A DNA stretch of 38,414 nucleotides from Acidimicrobiaceae bacterium. GTDB taxonomy: Bacteria; Actinomycetota; Acidimicrobiia; Acidimicrobiales; RAAP-2. Positions 8,819-18,940 of this stretch are shown in pieces. The stretch covers positions 1 through 38,414 of the forward strand of contig PLEI01000017.1 in assembly GCA_003136415.1 (NCBI GenBank). Reading direction: 5' to 3'. The notes beneath the pieces are model-generated. The model saw only the letters and a program-made list of their open reading frames with translations. It was not told the origin of the DNA and did not search any database. Every line of letters starts with the position of its first letter. The stretch's first letter is position 1. The position numbers were made by a program, and so were the translations under genes.

Positions 8819-9370
8819 CTAGCGGGCGACCAATTCGGTGAGGGCCAGCACCGTGTTCCAATTTCGCGTCGTCGCACCCTTGAGCAATATGAGTTTCGGC
8901 ACCATCACCGAGCGTCCCATTCCCTCGGGCAGGTGCAGGTAGACCTCACGCCCGTCGACGGTGTACTCCTCGGGTTCCCAGTTGTTGCTTCTCGCGGCGG
9001 TGATCGACGCAACGTCGGGTGCGGTATCGAGGAACGACACGTGCAGTCGCGAGGGTTCGGCCCCGGGATACGGGTTGGCCTCGACGATGCGCGACAGCTC
9101 GCTCGACGAACGCACCAGCACGGGAATCTCCCAACCGGTGTTTTTCACAATGGCATCGCGGACGATTGTCGCGACCTTGACTCGCGCGGCGTGTTCGAGA
9201 ATGACGTTGCCACTTTGTATGTAGGTGGACACCGATACGAATCCGGCGGTGAGCAACCACTGGGTGAGGTCAGCCATCGGCATCTGGTGATTGCCGCCCA
9301 CGTTGATTCCCCGGAGCAGCGCGACCGAGATCATCGAGTCGATCCCGTGGGACGTCGGACCGAGGAGCAC
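8819..9370 (-). CDS. DUF1697 domain-containing protein
   Basis: MISVALLRGINVGGNHQMPMADLTQWLLTAGFVSVSTYIQSGNVI is the DUF1697 signature. Start may be internal (MISVALL). Confidence 0.9.
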   Translation of the reverse strand: MLLGPTSHGIDSMISVALLRGINVGGNHQMPMADLTQWLLTAGFVSVSTYIQSGNVILEHAARVKVATIVRDAIVKNTGWEIPVLVRSSSELSRIVEANPYPGAEPSRLHVSFLDTAPDVASITAARSNNWEPEEYTVDGREVYLHLPEGMGRSVMVPKLILLKGATTRNWNTVLALTELVAR

Positions 9371-9557
9371 CGATCACCACCGTTGTCGTGGGGTACGCGC
9401 TCGTCGCCATTGGCACACATTCATCACTCCTTGAGGATCCGTGTGCCTTCACTGTAGGACTGCGAGTTTGTCGTGGTCAGATGGCCCACTCGAATGCTCT
9501 CGCAGGAGAACCGGTCGGTCACGGAACGCGCGTCTCCCTGACGGTAGCCTCAAGTCA

Positions 9558-10274
9558 GTGACGGTCATTTTGATTCCGGGATTCTGGCTCAACGCCGAAT
9601 CGTGGCACTCGATGGTGCAAGCACTGGAGAACAGCGGACACGACGCCATCGCCCTGACGCTTCCGGGCATGGCGTCGAGAGACGATGACCGCCGCGGTAT
9701 CGGACTTCGCGACTTCGTCAATTGCGTCACTGACGAAATCGACCGGGTGAGTGGACCCGTGGTGCTCGTCGGACACTCCGCGGGGGGAGCCATGGCCCAC
9801 GCCGCGGCCGACGCGCGGCCCGAACGTGTGTCGCGCGTCATCTACGTCGATTCGATGCCGCTGGGAGATGGGGACTGCGTCAACGCGGAGTTGCCCGTCG
9901 TGGGCGCACAAATACCCTTGCCGGACTGGTCGGTGTTTGACGCCGAGGACCTGGTGGACCTCAGTGAGGAGATGCGCGCCAATTTTCGAGAGATGGCCAT
10001 CCCCGTGCCCGCCCGAGCGGCGAGCGACCTCCAACAGCTTCACGACCCGCGTCGCTACGACGTGGCGTCAACGATCATCGCCTGCGCCCACCCGAGCGCG
10101 CAACTTCAGCAGTGGATTGTCGAGGGCCACCCCTGGATTGCGGAACTGGGCGCCATGAAGAATGTTGAGTACGTGGATCTACCCACGGGACACTGGCCTC
10201 ACTTCACCCAGCCCGACGAATTGGCCGACGTCCTCGTGGCGGCGGTCGGTGCTCACGAAAGTCCCCGCGATTGA
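9558..10274 (+). CDS. Alpha/beta hydrolase
   Basis: GTG start VTVILIPGFWLNAESWHSMVQALENSGHDAIALTLPG...VVLVGHSAGGAMAHAAA (GHSAGG nucleophile elbow). Confidence 0.88.
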   Translation: MTVILIPGFWLNAESWHSMVQALENSGHDAIALTLPGMASRDDDRRGIGLRDFVNCVTDEIDRVSGPVVLVGHSAGGAMAHAAADARPERVSRVIYVDSMPLGDGDCVNAELPVVGAQIPLPDWSVFDAEDLVDLSEEMRANFREMAIPVPARAASDLQQLHDPRRYDVASTIIACAHPSAQLQQWIVEGHPWIAELGAMKNVEYVDLPTGHWPHFTQPDELADVLVAAVGAHESPRD

Positions 10275-10314
10275 CTCGATGGAGCAGTAGCTCGATGGCG
10301 ATGGCGATGGTAGG

Positions 10315-11133
10315 ATGACTGATTACGTCGCCATCAATCGGGCGAATTGGGACAGCCGGGTTCACCATCACGTCGTGGGGTACGACCTCGAGTCCTTCCG
10401 ATCCGATCCGCAGTTCATCTCCGAGGTTGTCCGTTTCGACCAGGTGCGTCTGGGGAGCATCGCGGGGCTCGACGTCGTTCATTTGCAGTGCCACATCGGA
10501 ACCGACACACTGTCGTTGTCACGACTGGGCGCGCGGAGCGTTACGGGACTCGACTTCTCGGCACCCGCCCTGGCGGCCGCGAGACAACTCGCGTCGGAGT
10601 GCGGGGCGCAAATTGACTACGTCGAAAGCGAGCTGTACGACGCCGTCAGCGCTCTCGGCGCGGAGCGTTTCGACCTCGTCTACACCGGCATCGGCGCGCT
10701 GTGCTGGCTGCCCGACATTCGCCGGTGGGCCCACGTTGTCGCGAAATTGCTGCGCCCGGGGGGCCGGCTGTTCATTCGCGAGGGACATCCGGTTCTCGAG
10801 TCGGTGAGCGAACCGCGTCCCGACGGGTTGCTCGTCATTGAGTACCCCTACTTCGAATCCGAGGGCGTTCACTTCGTCGAAGAGCAGAGCTACGTCGAAC
10901 ACGAGGGGACGCTGACGTCGCCCGAGAGCGTTTCCTTCAACCATGGGCTGGGCGAAGTGATCACCGCCGTCCTTGATGCCGGCATGACGCTCACTGGTTT
11001 GGAGGAGCACCGTAGCGTCCCGTGGAATCCGCTCGAGGACCTGATGGTCGACCCGGGAGATGGTGAATACCGGTTGAAGGTCGGCCCCGACCGATTGCCA
11101 TTGACTTATACATTGCGGGCGACGAAGGCGTAA
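10315..11133 (+). CDS. Class I SAM-dependent methyltransferase
   Basis: 272 aa; VVHLQCHIGTDTLSLSRLGARSVTGLDFSAPALAAARQLA motif I/post I; RPGGRLFIREGHPVLE. Confidence 0.9.
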   Translation: MTDYVAINRANWDSRVHHHVVGYDLESFRSDPQFISEVVRFDQVRLGSIAGLDVVHLQCHIGTDTLSLSRLGARSVTGLDFSAPALAAARQLASECGAQIDYVESELYDAVSALGAERFDLVYTGIGALCWLPDIRRWAHVVAKLLRPGGRLFIREGHPVLESVSEPRPDGLLVIEYPYFESEGVHFVEEQSYVEHEGTLTSPESVSFNHGLGEVITAVLDAGMTLTGLEEHRSVPWNPLEDLMVDPGDGEYRLKVGPDRLPLTYTLRATKA

Positions 11134-11462
11134 CGAGTTCGCGACGTGCCGGGCCTGGGCCTCGTCCCCACGAATGGGGCTCCCACCACTCAGTCCGTTC
11201 GTTGTCTCAGATCCCAGGGTCGACGCGATCCGTTGCGAAATGCGGCGGGGACGGTTCCTCGTGGCCCGCATCTCGCCCACATTTCCGCACTCTCGACGGC
11301 CGCGGTGGAGTCCGGATTTGGCGCCCGCCGGTCAGACAAGTCTGCCCGCGTTGACTCGGTTGAGTCCGCATCGAGGCGATCGAGCGCCCCTCGTCATGCG
11401 CGCGTGCGCGCGACGGGTCCCCCATGCCCTACATTGGTCATTTAGGGCAAAAGGACGGACGA

Positions 11463-12374
11463 ATGCTGCCATCGGGCGAACAGATTGAGATTACTTTCCA
11501 AGACGAGAAGGCGGTCATCACCGAAGTCGGAGCGACGCTGCGCACCTACCACAAGGGTGGAATTCCCGTCGTCGAGGGATTCGCTCCCGACGAGATGCCC
11601 GACGCCTGTCGCAACCAGCTCTGCTACCCCTGGGTGAACCGCGTGGGATCGGGCGAGTGGACCTATTCCGGGCGTCACGCGTGCGCGGGTGCAGACAACG
11701 TTGTCCAAGCAACGTCGAATCACGGAGTGGCCCGTTGGCGCCCCTTCGCGTTCGATGCGGTGGGTCTCGATAACTGCACGCTGTCACTGGTCTTGCACCC
11801 GGTGCCGGACTATCCGTTTCTTACCAAGTTCGCCGTACACTACGAATTGGGCCCTCGCGGATTGACGGTCACCTCGACGGTCACGAATCTCGACGTCGTC
11901 GCCATTCCCTTCGCCTTGGGTTTTCACCCGTACTGCGCGGTAACGACGCCCACCATCGAAGGCTCACTGCTGACGGTCCCCGCATTGACGTATCTCCAGG
12001 TCGACGAACGCATGCTGCCCACGGGCGAGAAGCGGTCGGTGGAGGGGAGCCCCTTGGATTTTCGCGCGGCGAAGTTGCTGGACGGGATCGAACTCGACGT
12101 CACCTACGCGGACCTGATTCGCGACGAGTCCGGGATGTTCAGTGCGACGTTGCTCGACGCGAACGGCCACGAGATCGAAGTGACCCAGGACGAGGCCTTT
12201 CCCTACTTCCAGGTCTTCAGTGGCGATACTCTCGCACCCGGTCGCCGGCGCACGTCGGTTGCTCTCGAGCCGATGACGGCGCCCGCCGAGGCGCTTCGTT
12301 CCGGCGAGGGATTGATTGCGCTCGCGCCGGGCGAGCAGTGGTCCGGTGTCTGGCGGGTGCGCCGCAATAAGTAG
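11463..12374 (+). CDS. Aldose 1-epimerase family protein
   Basis: MLPSGEQIEITFQDEKAVITEVGATLRTYHKGGIPVVEGF...NRVGSGEWTYSG...FALGFHPYCAV; alternative start at 11424. Confidence 0.9.
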   Translation: MLPSGEQIEITFQDEKAVITEVGATLRTYHKGGIPVVEGFAPDEMPDACRNQLCYPWVNRVGSGEWTYSGRHACAGADNVVQATSNHGVARWRPFAFDAVGLDNCTLSLVLHPVPDYPFLTKFAVHYELGPRGLTVTSTVTNLDVVAIPFALGFHPYCAVTTPTIEGSLLTVPALTYLQVDERMLPTGEKRSVEGSPLDFRAAKLLDGIELDVTYADLIRDESGMFSATLLDANGHEIEVTQDEAFPYFQVFSGDTLAPGRRRTSVALEPMTAPAEALRSGEGLIALAPGEQWSGVWRVRRNK

Positions 12375-12476
12375 CTCCCGCGTCGGCGCGCGAACTTCCC
12401 GCTCGTCTGCTAGAAATCGATGAGGCCGATGCGCCGGGAGTACCGCATTTGAACAGATGAAACGCTCGGGGGGGCA

Positions 12477-13334
12477 ATGACATTCACACCACTCGCACCA
12501 ACGTTGCGCGTCCCACCAACTCGGATCGCGAAGGACACCTTTTTGATCCATCAGGTGCAAGAGGCACTGGGCGCACCACTGTTTGTGTATATCAACTCGA
12601 TGGTGATTGTCGGAAAAGAGCCGGTGATCATCGACACCGGGACGCCCGCCAATCGCCAACAGTGGCTCGAGGACGTCTTCTCCCTGGTGGAACCCGAGGA
12701 CGTGCGATGGATCTTCATTTCGCACGACGACGTGGACCATACCGGAAATCTCGACGACGTATTGTCGGCGTGTCCCAACGCGCAACTGGTCTGCAATTGG
12801 GCCTTCGTCGAGCGATATTCGAACTGCTTCAACTTTCCCCTTCATCGGTGCAGCTGGGTGATGGACGGAGAGTCGTTCGATGCCGGCGACCGGACCCTAC
12901 TCGCAATGCGACCACCGGTCTACGACTCCCCGACGACGCGGGGACTCTACGATCCGACGACGGGGGTTTACTGGGCGGTCGACTCCTTCGCGACGCCCGT
13001 GCCGGATCCGGCCATGGCGGTCGCGGACCTCGACGGGGAGTTCTGGACCTCCTCACTCGCGTTGTTCGCCTTGGGCGCCGTGAGCCCGTGGCTCTCGATG
13101 GTCGACCCCGATAAGTTCGGCGCGTGCGTCGACCGCACGCAGAAACTGGACATCGCGACTATTGCCTCGTGCCACAGTCCCGTGATTGAGGGTCCCTTCA
13201 TCGACAAGGCATTCCAGCGAATCCGCGAACTACCCTCTCTCGAACCGATGATGCTGCCCGGCCAGTCGGTGCTCGATCAGATCATCGAGGCGACGTCACT
13301 ACCTCAGAGCGGTCGTTCAGCCACTGGCAATTGA
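12477..13334 (+). CDS. MBL-fold metallo-hydrolase, ODP/flavodiiron-like
   Basis: VIIDTGTPANRQQW..., FISHDDVDHTGN (H-x-D-x-D-H), VDSFATPVPD, ASCHSPVIEG. Confidence 0.85.
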   Translation: MTFTPLAPTLRVPPTRIAKDTFLIHQVQEALGAPLFVYINSMVIVGKEPVIIDTGTPANRQQWLEDVFSLVEPEDVRWIFISHDDVDHTGNLDDVLSACPNAQLVCNWAFVERYSNCFNFPLHRCSWVMDGESFDAGDRTLLAMRPPVYDSPTTRGLYDPTTGVYWAVDSFATPVPDPAMAVADLDGEFWTSSLALFALGAVSPWLSMVDPDKFGACVDRTQKLDIATIASCHSPVIEGPFIDKAFQRIRELPSLEPMMLPGQSVLDQIIEATSLPQSGRSATGN

Positions 13335-13471
13335 CACCAGGACAATCGATCTCGTCTCAATGGTGTTGCGACGCGGCAAAGACCAAGAACACCTCGACGC
13401 CGCCAGAAAGTCGAGCGGCGAATTCATGAGTCGATTCGGAACCCTCGCCTCGGTCCGAATGCGGAGAATAG

Positions 13472-13625
13472 ATGATCGTCAACAATGCCGTCTACGTCGA
13501 TGGTCGCAGAATCGACCAGCCCGACAAGCCTTGATAAGTCGTACGAAGTAGTTTCGCAACATCATGACATGACATGGCAAGCCCGCTACCGTTCGAACAA
13601 TGAGGAATTAGCGTCAGCCGCCCGA
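13472..13625 (+). pseudogene. Frameshifted N-terminal relic of a CorA-like Mg/Co transporter gene
   Basis: MIVNNAVYVDGRRIDQP then, after a frame shift, [35 protein letters not shown], resembling the actinobacterial CorA N-terminus (MIVDNAxYVDGRR...SLEETYEVxRxxxGMAWIGLYRPxxEELxSVAxEF). Confidence 0.5.
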
Positions 13626-14419
13626 TTCAAGATCTGTCGCGCTTGAGTCACTACGGGTCCGTCCACCATGAGACCACCGACGCGATACACCCCCGCACGG
13701 TCTTTCGAAGCCTCCAAGATATTCTTCGCCCACGCAATCTGTGCCGACGTCGGTCGGTAGGCCGCGCGGACCACTTCAACCTGCGAAGGGTGTACGCAGG
13801 CGCTCGCCGAATAGCCCATGGCCGCCGCATCGGAAGCCTCGTCGCGTTGGCCCTCGAGATTCTCAAATTTGAGATAGACCGCGTCGAGTGCGCAGCGCTG
13901 GTGCGCACCCGCGGCCAGGAGCGTTCGAGCACGGGCGTAGCGTGCGACGTCGCGATAGGAGCCGTCGTCGTGGCGACTCGAATAGCCGCCGAGGGCGGCG
14001 ACCAGGTCTTCGGCCCCCCACATCAGACCGACCGTGTTGGGACACTCGGCAATGGCGTCAGCCGCCATCACGCCCGCGGGCGTCTCGCACAGCGCGAAGA
14101 CGCCAAAACCTGCCAGGGAACGGACCTCGTCGGCGCCGGAGGTCTTGGCCAGCATGACCAGGTGAAAGGGGGACTCTTTCAGCATCGCTAGATCGTTCGC
14201 GTGTTCGGGAGAGGTGACGGGATTGACGCGGACGATGGTGGTGGCGGGATCGAGGGTCGCGACCGCTACGTTGGCGCGGGCCTGCTCACGTTGATCCGGC
14301 GCGACGCCATCTTCTAAGTCCACGATGACGACGTCGGCGGCGGCAGCGGCCTTGGCAAATCGCTCGGGTCGATCAGCGGGGCAAAAGAGAAAAGCCGGAC
14401 CCGGCGCTACCCACTTCAT
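13586..14419 (-). CDS. HpcH/HpaI aldolase / citrate lyase beta-like CoA-ester lyase (CitE-like)
   Basis: [41 protein letters not shown]...[15 protein letters not shown]...[19 protein letters not shown] extends to 14464; start at MKWVAPG preferred. Confidence 0.9.
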   Translation of the reverse strand: MKWVAPGPAFLFCPADRPERFAKAAAAADVVIVDLEDGVAPDQREQARANVAVATLDPATTIVRVNPVTSPEHANDLAMLKESPFHLVMLAKTSGADEVRSLAGFGVFALCETPAGVMAADAIAECPNTVGLMWGAEDLVAALGGYSSRHDDGSYRDVARYARARTLLAAGAHQRCALDAVYLKFENLEGQRDEASDAAAMGYSASACVHPSQVEVVRAAYRPTSAQIAWAKNILEASKDRAGVYRVGGLMVDGPVVTQARQILNRAADANSSLFER

Positions 14420-14907
14420 GCGGGGTTCGTGGGGCGACACTGCACCAGCATGGCCCGGTGACACTGAGCGACGATCACGCCGTGTTGGTTTCGCGCGACG
14501 TGCTGTAGCTCGACGACGCCCTCGCCGGGCCGACTCTGAGAAGGTCGCGCCTCGGTGACGAGGGATTCAGCGTAGAGCGTGTCGCCAATAAAGACGGGCT
14601 GGGGAAAAGTGACGTCGCGAAAGCCGAGATTGGCGACCAGGGTGCCCAGCGTGAGCTGGCTGATCGAGAGCCCCACGAGAGTCGAAAGCGTGAACAGACT
14701 GTTCACGAGTCGCTGACCAAAGACCTGCTCGGCGGACCACACGGCGTCGAGGTGTAGCGGCTGAGTATTCATGGTGAGGGTAGTGAAGAGGACATTATCC
14801 GCTTCGGTGACGGTACGACCCGGTCGGTGGCGGTAGAGGGTCCCGACGGTGAATTCCTCCAACCAGAGCCCCCGCTGCTCCACGATCTTGCTGTCGTCCG
14901 TCGACAT
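14416..14907 (-). CDS. MaoC-like hotdog-fold dehydratase
   Basis: [57 protein letters not shown]; overlaps the CitE-like start by 4 bp. Confidence 0.9.
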   Translation of the reverse strand: MSTDDSKIVEQRGLWLEEFTVGTLYRHRPGRTVTEADNVLFTTLTMNTQPLHLDAVWSAEQVFGQRLVNSLFTLSTLVGLSISQLTLGTLVANLGFRDVTFPQPVFIGDTLYAESLVTEARPSQSRPGEGVVELQHVARNQHGVIVAQCHRAMLVQCRPTNPA

Positions 14908-15190
14908 TCGCACCTCACTGCCTCGCCGGCGCACGTCAATGTCGGCGTGCCGCTCCGTGGACCAAGAGCCACGTGAGCCCCACACTTTGGCGCCACTCTA
15001 ATTTTGATAGTAGGTGGTCTCGCCACCTCGCCCGCGAATCGTCCTGCGCTGAGCGTGGCCGACCCCGTAATCGCCCACCTCCGGCGGTGGGCCGCTACAA
15101 GGGGGGAGTCGCCAAGAGGAGCCTCTCGACGACCAGGTGAACTCTCACTAACCTAGCCAAATGAGCCCAATTATGGGATTTTCGTAACCC

Positions 15191-16819
15191 GTGGTCGAGT
15201 TCGACGACGACGACGTGAAGTGGACTTCGCGAGTCGACACGCGTAGCGAGAAGTATCTCGAGAATTACCGCCACCAGGAGTTCCTGGTCAGTGAACTCCG
15301 TGAGCGCCTCTCGGTCGCCGCACTCGGCGGTTCGGTGCTGAGCCGCGAACGCCACGTGGGTCGAGGCAAACTTCTCCCGCGCCAGCGGGTCGACGCGTTG
15401 CTCGATACCGCGAGTCCGTTCCTCGAACTCTCCCCACTCGCCGCCACCAATCTCTACGACAACGACGCGCCCGGCGCGGGGATCATCACCGGCGTCGGCC
15501 GCGTCGCGGGCCGCGAGGTGATGGTCGTGGCGAACGACGCTACCGTCAAGGGGGGCACGTACTATCCGTTGACGGTCAAGAAGCACTTGCGCGCCCAAGA
15601 GGTCGCCCTGCAAAATCATCTGCCCTGCGTCTACCTGGTCGACTCCGGTGGCGCGTTCTTGCCGATGCAGGACGAGGTCTTCCCGGATCGTGATCACTTC
15701 GGACGAATCTTCTTCAATCAGGCCCAGATGAGCGCGCTGGGCATCGCCCAGATTGCCGCGGTCCTGGGATCCTGCACCGCCGGCGGCGCCTACGTGCCCG
15801 CCATGAGCGACGAGGTGGTGATCGTGAAGAATCAGGGCACCATCTTCTTGGGAGGTCCACCATTGGTGAAGGCCGCGACGGGAGAAGTCGTCGAGGCCGA
15901 AGACCTGGGTGGGGGACTCCTGCACGCTCGCGTCAGCGGCGTCGCCGACCACCTGGCCGATGACGACCAGCACGCCCTACGCATCGTGCGGCGCATCGTC
16001 GGCCAACTCGCTGCTCGTTCGCCGTTGCCCTGGGCGACGAAGGAGAGTGAAGAGCCCCGGGTGAGTCCCCGTGAGCTCTACGGCGTCATACCCAAGGATT
16101 CACGCACGTCGAGCGACGTGCGTGAAGTGATCGCTCGACTGGTCGACGGATCGAGATTCCAGGAGTTCAAATCGCTCTATGGTCCCACCCTCGTCACGTG
16201 TTTTGCCCACATCCACGGCCAGCCCGTCGGCATCGTGGCCAACAACGGCGTGTTGTTCTCCGAGTCGGCGCTCAAGGGTGCACATTTCATCCAACTCTGC
16301 GATCAGCGTCGGATTCCTCTGGTCTTCTTGCAGAACATCACGGGCTTCATGGTGGGTCGGGCCTACGAAGTGGGCGGCATCGCCAAGCACGGCGCGAAGA
16401 TGGTGAACGCCGTGGCCTGTGCGCGCGTGCCCAAACTGACCGTCGTGATCGGTGGCTCCTTTGGCGCGGGGAACTACTCGATGTGTGGTCGCGCCTACTC
16501 CCCGCGCTTTCTGTGGATGTGGCCGGGCGCGCGCATCTCGGTGATGGGCGGCGATCAGGCGGCCGCGGTGCTCGCGACCGTTCGCCGCGATCAACTCGAG
16601 GGTCGGGGCGAAGAATGGAGCAGTGAGGATGAAGAGTCCTTCAAGGACCCCATCCGCGAACGTTACGAGGCCCAGGGCCACGCCTACTACTCGACGGCGC
16701 GCTTGTGGGACGACGGCATCATCGACCCCCTCGACACGCGTACCGTTCTCGCGCTGGCCCTCAACGCCTGTGCCAACGCGCCCCTGGCCGAACCGGCCTA
16801 CGGCATCTTTCGGATGTAG
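15191..16819 (+). CDS. accD1: Acyl-CoA (methylcrotonyl-CoA-like) carboxylase carboxyltransferase (beta) subunit
   Basis: 542 aa; [70 protein letters not shown] and [36 protein letters not shown] start. Confidence 0.93.
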   Translation: MVEFDDDDVKWTSRVDTRSEKYLENYRHQEFLVSELRERLSVAALGGSVLSRERHVGRGKLLPRQRVDALLDTASPFLELSPLAATNLYDNDAPGAGIITGVGRVAGREVMVVANDATVKGGTYYPLTVKKHLRAQEVALQNHLPCVYLVDSGGAFLPMQDEVFPDRDHFGRIFFNQAQMSALGIAQIAAVLGSCTAGGAYVPAMSDEVVIVKNQGTIFLGGPPLVKAATGEVVEAEDLGGGLLHARVSGVADHLADDDQHALRIVRRIVGQLAARSPLPWATKESEEPRVSPRELYGVIPKDSRTSSDVREVIARLVDGSRFQEFKSLYGPTLVTCFAHIHGQPVGIVANNGVLFSESALKGAHFIQLCDQRRIPLVFLQNITGFMVGRAYEVGGIAKHGAKMVNAVACARVPKLTVVIGGSFGAGNYSMCGRAYSPRFLWMWPGARISVMGGDQAAAVLATVRRDQLEGRGEEWSSEDEESFKDPIRERYEAQGHAYYSTARLWDDGIIDPLDTRTVLALALNACANAPLAEPAYGIFRM

Positions 16820-16827
16820 GGAGCGAA

Positions 16828-18885
16828 GTGTTCGATACCGTGTTGGTCGCCAATCGCGGTGAGATCTCGGTACGAGTGATCTCAACCTTGAAGCGATTGG
16901 GCATTCGTTCGGTCGCCATCTTTAGCGACGAGGACCAGGGCGCTCGCCACGTGCGTGAGGCCGACGACGCGCTACGCGTCGGCCCCGCCCCGGCTCACCA
17001 GAGCTATCTGAACATCGAGCGAGTCCTCGAAGCGGCCGTGCGGGCGGGGGCGCAAGCCATTCATCCCGGCTACGGCTTCCTGTCAGAGAACGCGGCGTTT
17101 GTTCGCGCGTGTGAGCAGGCGCGCATTGTCTTCATCGGACCGAGCGTCGAATCCGTGGAGATGATGGGGGACAAGATACGAGCGAAGGCGGCGGTGGCGG
17201 CCGCCGGGGTCGCCGTCGTTCCCGGGCGTGCGCACGCAATGATGGATGACCACGAACTCGCCAGCGCGGCGCAGGAAGCCGGATACCCCGTCCTCGTGAA
17301 ACCATCCGCGGGCGGCGGTGGCAAAGGTATGCGCTTGGTGAACTCGCCCGACGACCTCGCCGCAGCGATCGTGTCGGCCCGAAGGGAATCGGCGGCATCC
17401 TTCGGTGACGACACGCTCTTCATCGAGCGCTACGTCGAGAGTCCGCGCCACGTGGAAGTGCAGATCTTGGCTGACAACTTCGGTAACGCGATTCACCTGG
17501 GGGAGCGTGAATGCTCCCTGCAGCGCCGCCACCAGAAGGTGATCGAAGAATCCCCCTCGCCCCTGATGAGCGAACACTCGCGTCGGGCAATCACGGCCGC
17601 GGCGCTTCGAGTAGGCGAGGTGGCCCGCTACCGAGGGGCCGGCACCGTGGAGTTCATCGTTTCTTCAGCGCGGCCTGACGAGTTCTTCTTCATGGAGATG
17701 AACACGCGCCTGCAGGTGGAGCACCCCGTCACGGAAATGGTGACGAATATCGATCTGGTGGAACAGCAACTTCGTGTCGCCGCCGGTGAACGGTTGTCGA
17801 TCACTCAAGACGACGTGCAACCGCGCGGCCACGCCGTGGAGGCGCGCATCTACGCCGAGGACCCCACCCGTGATTTCCTCCCCACCGGCGGCGATCTCCT
17901 CTTTCTCCGTGAACCTCGAGGGACGGGGCTGCGCGTCGACAGCTCGTTGGTGCACGGCACCCACGTGGGCACCATTTACGATCCCCTGCTCGCCAAGGTC
18001 ATCGCCCACGGCAAGGATCGTGGCGAAGCACTCGATCGCCTCGAGAGAGCCGTGGGCGACCTCGTCATTTTCGGCGTGGTGACGAACACGACGTTTTTGC
18101 GACACCTGCTGGCCAATGACGACGTCCGCCGGGGGGCGCTCGACACGAATCTGATCGGTCGCCTGCTGTCGGAAGGTGGAGGCCGCGAGAACCTCGGGAA
18201 AACTTCACTCCTGGAGTGCGCCGCCGGATTCGCCGTCGCACAACTACTGAGATTGGAGAACCAGGTAGCGGGCGACTCTCGCTTCGACGTGCCCGACGGT
18301 TGGCGCATTGGCGAACACGCGACGACGACCTTCTCCGTGGTGATCTCGGAGTCGGTTGCGCTTGACGTGGCCGTTGCGGGTACCTGGCGCGACGCCCGAG
18401 TGACCGTCGACGGCGCTGGTCCGTCGGCGCCGGTGCGCTGTCTCGAGTGGCGAAGGGTGTCGTCGGAGGTCGTGGAGTTGTTCCTCAGTGTGCGAGATCG
18501 AGCGACGCGAGTACTCGTCGGCTTCGAGGGACCGCGTACTTGGATTTGGCAGGGCGGTTGGACCACCCGGTGGCGGGTCGTCATGCCCACCCGTGGCGGG
18601 GGGGAGAGCGACACCCACGACGCCGATGTGCGTTCACCCATGCCCGGGGTCGTCATTCACGTCAGCGTGCAGGAGGGGGACGACGTGTCACCCGGCGACG
18701 CCCTCCTCGTCGTGGAGGCCATGAAGATGGAGCACACGTTGGTGGCGCCCCACACTGGTCGGGTCGTCGGCGTCTTCGTCAATCTCGGCGATCAGGTCGT
18801 CCTCGATCAGGTCGTGGCCCGGGTGACGAGCATCGCGGCCGAGAGCAGTGACGTCCTCGTGGGGTCCGAGACGCCGACAGAGTGA
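16828..18885 (+). CDS. accA1: Acyl-CoA (methylcrotonyl-CoA-like) carboxylase biotin carboxylase/BCCP (alpha) subunit
   Basis: From GTG 16828: FDTVLVANRGEISVRVISTLKRLGIRSVAIFSDED...; C-terminal biotinylation motif VVEAMKMEHTLVAP. Confidence 0.94.
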   Translation: MFDTVLVANRGEISVRVISTLKRLGIRSVAIFSDEDQGARHVREADDALRVGPAPAHQSYLNIERVLEAAVRAGAQAIHPGYGFLSENAAFVRACEQARIVFIGPSVESVEMMGDKIRAKAAVAAAGVAVVPGRAHAMMDDHELASAAQEAGYPVLVKPSAGGGGKGMRLVNSPDDLAAAIVSARRESAASFGDDTLFIERYVESPRHVEVQILADNFGNAIHLGERECSLQRRHQKVIEESPSPLMSEHSRRAITAAALRVGEVARYRGAGTVEFIVSSARPDEFFFMEMNTRLQVEHPVTEMVTNIDLVEQQLRVAAGERLSITQDDVQPRGHAVEARIYAEDPTRDFLPTGGDLLFLREPRGTGLRVDSSLVHGTHVGTIYDPLLAKVIAHGKDRGEALDRLERAVGDLVIFGVVTNTTFLRHLLANDDVRRGALDTNLIGRLLSEGGGRENLGKTSLLECAAGFAVAQLLRLENQVAGDSRFDVPDGWRIGEHATTTFSVVISESVALDVAVAGTWRDARVTVDGAGPSAPVRCLEWRRVSSEVVELFLSVRDRATRVLVGFEGPRTWIWQGGWTTRWRVVMPTRGGGESDTHDADVRSPMPGVVIHVSVQEGDDVSPGDALLVVEAMKMEHTLVAPHTGRVVGVFVNLGDQVVLDQVVARVTSIAAESSDVLVGSETPTE

Positions 18886-18940
18886 ACAGCGAGTGGCCAG
18901 CGCCGCGGCGAGCGACGACGTGGCCGAGAAAGTGGGAACG

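Noticed and set aside
11964-12845. 293-aa minus-strand ORF spanning two genes
   Set aside because: Lies antisense across the aldose epimerase and MBL genes; no domain.
15095-15973. 292-aa minus-strand ORF
   Set aside because: Antisense of the carboxyltransferase gene; composition of a shadow ORF.
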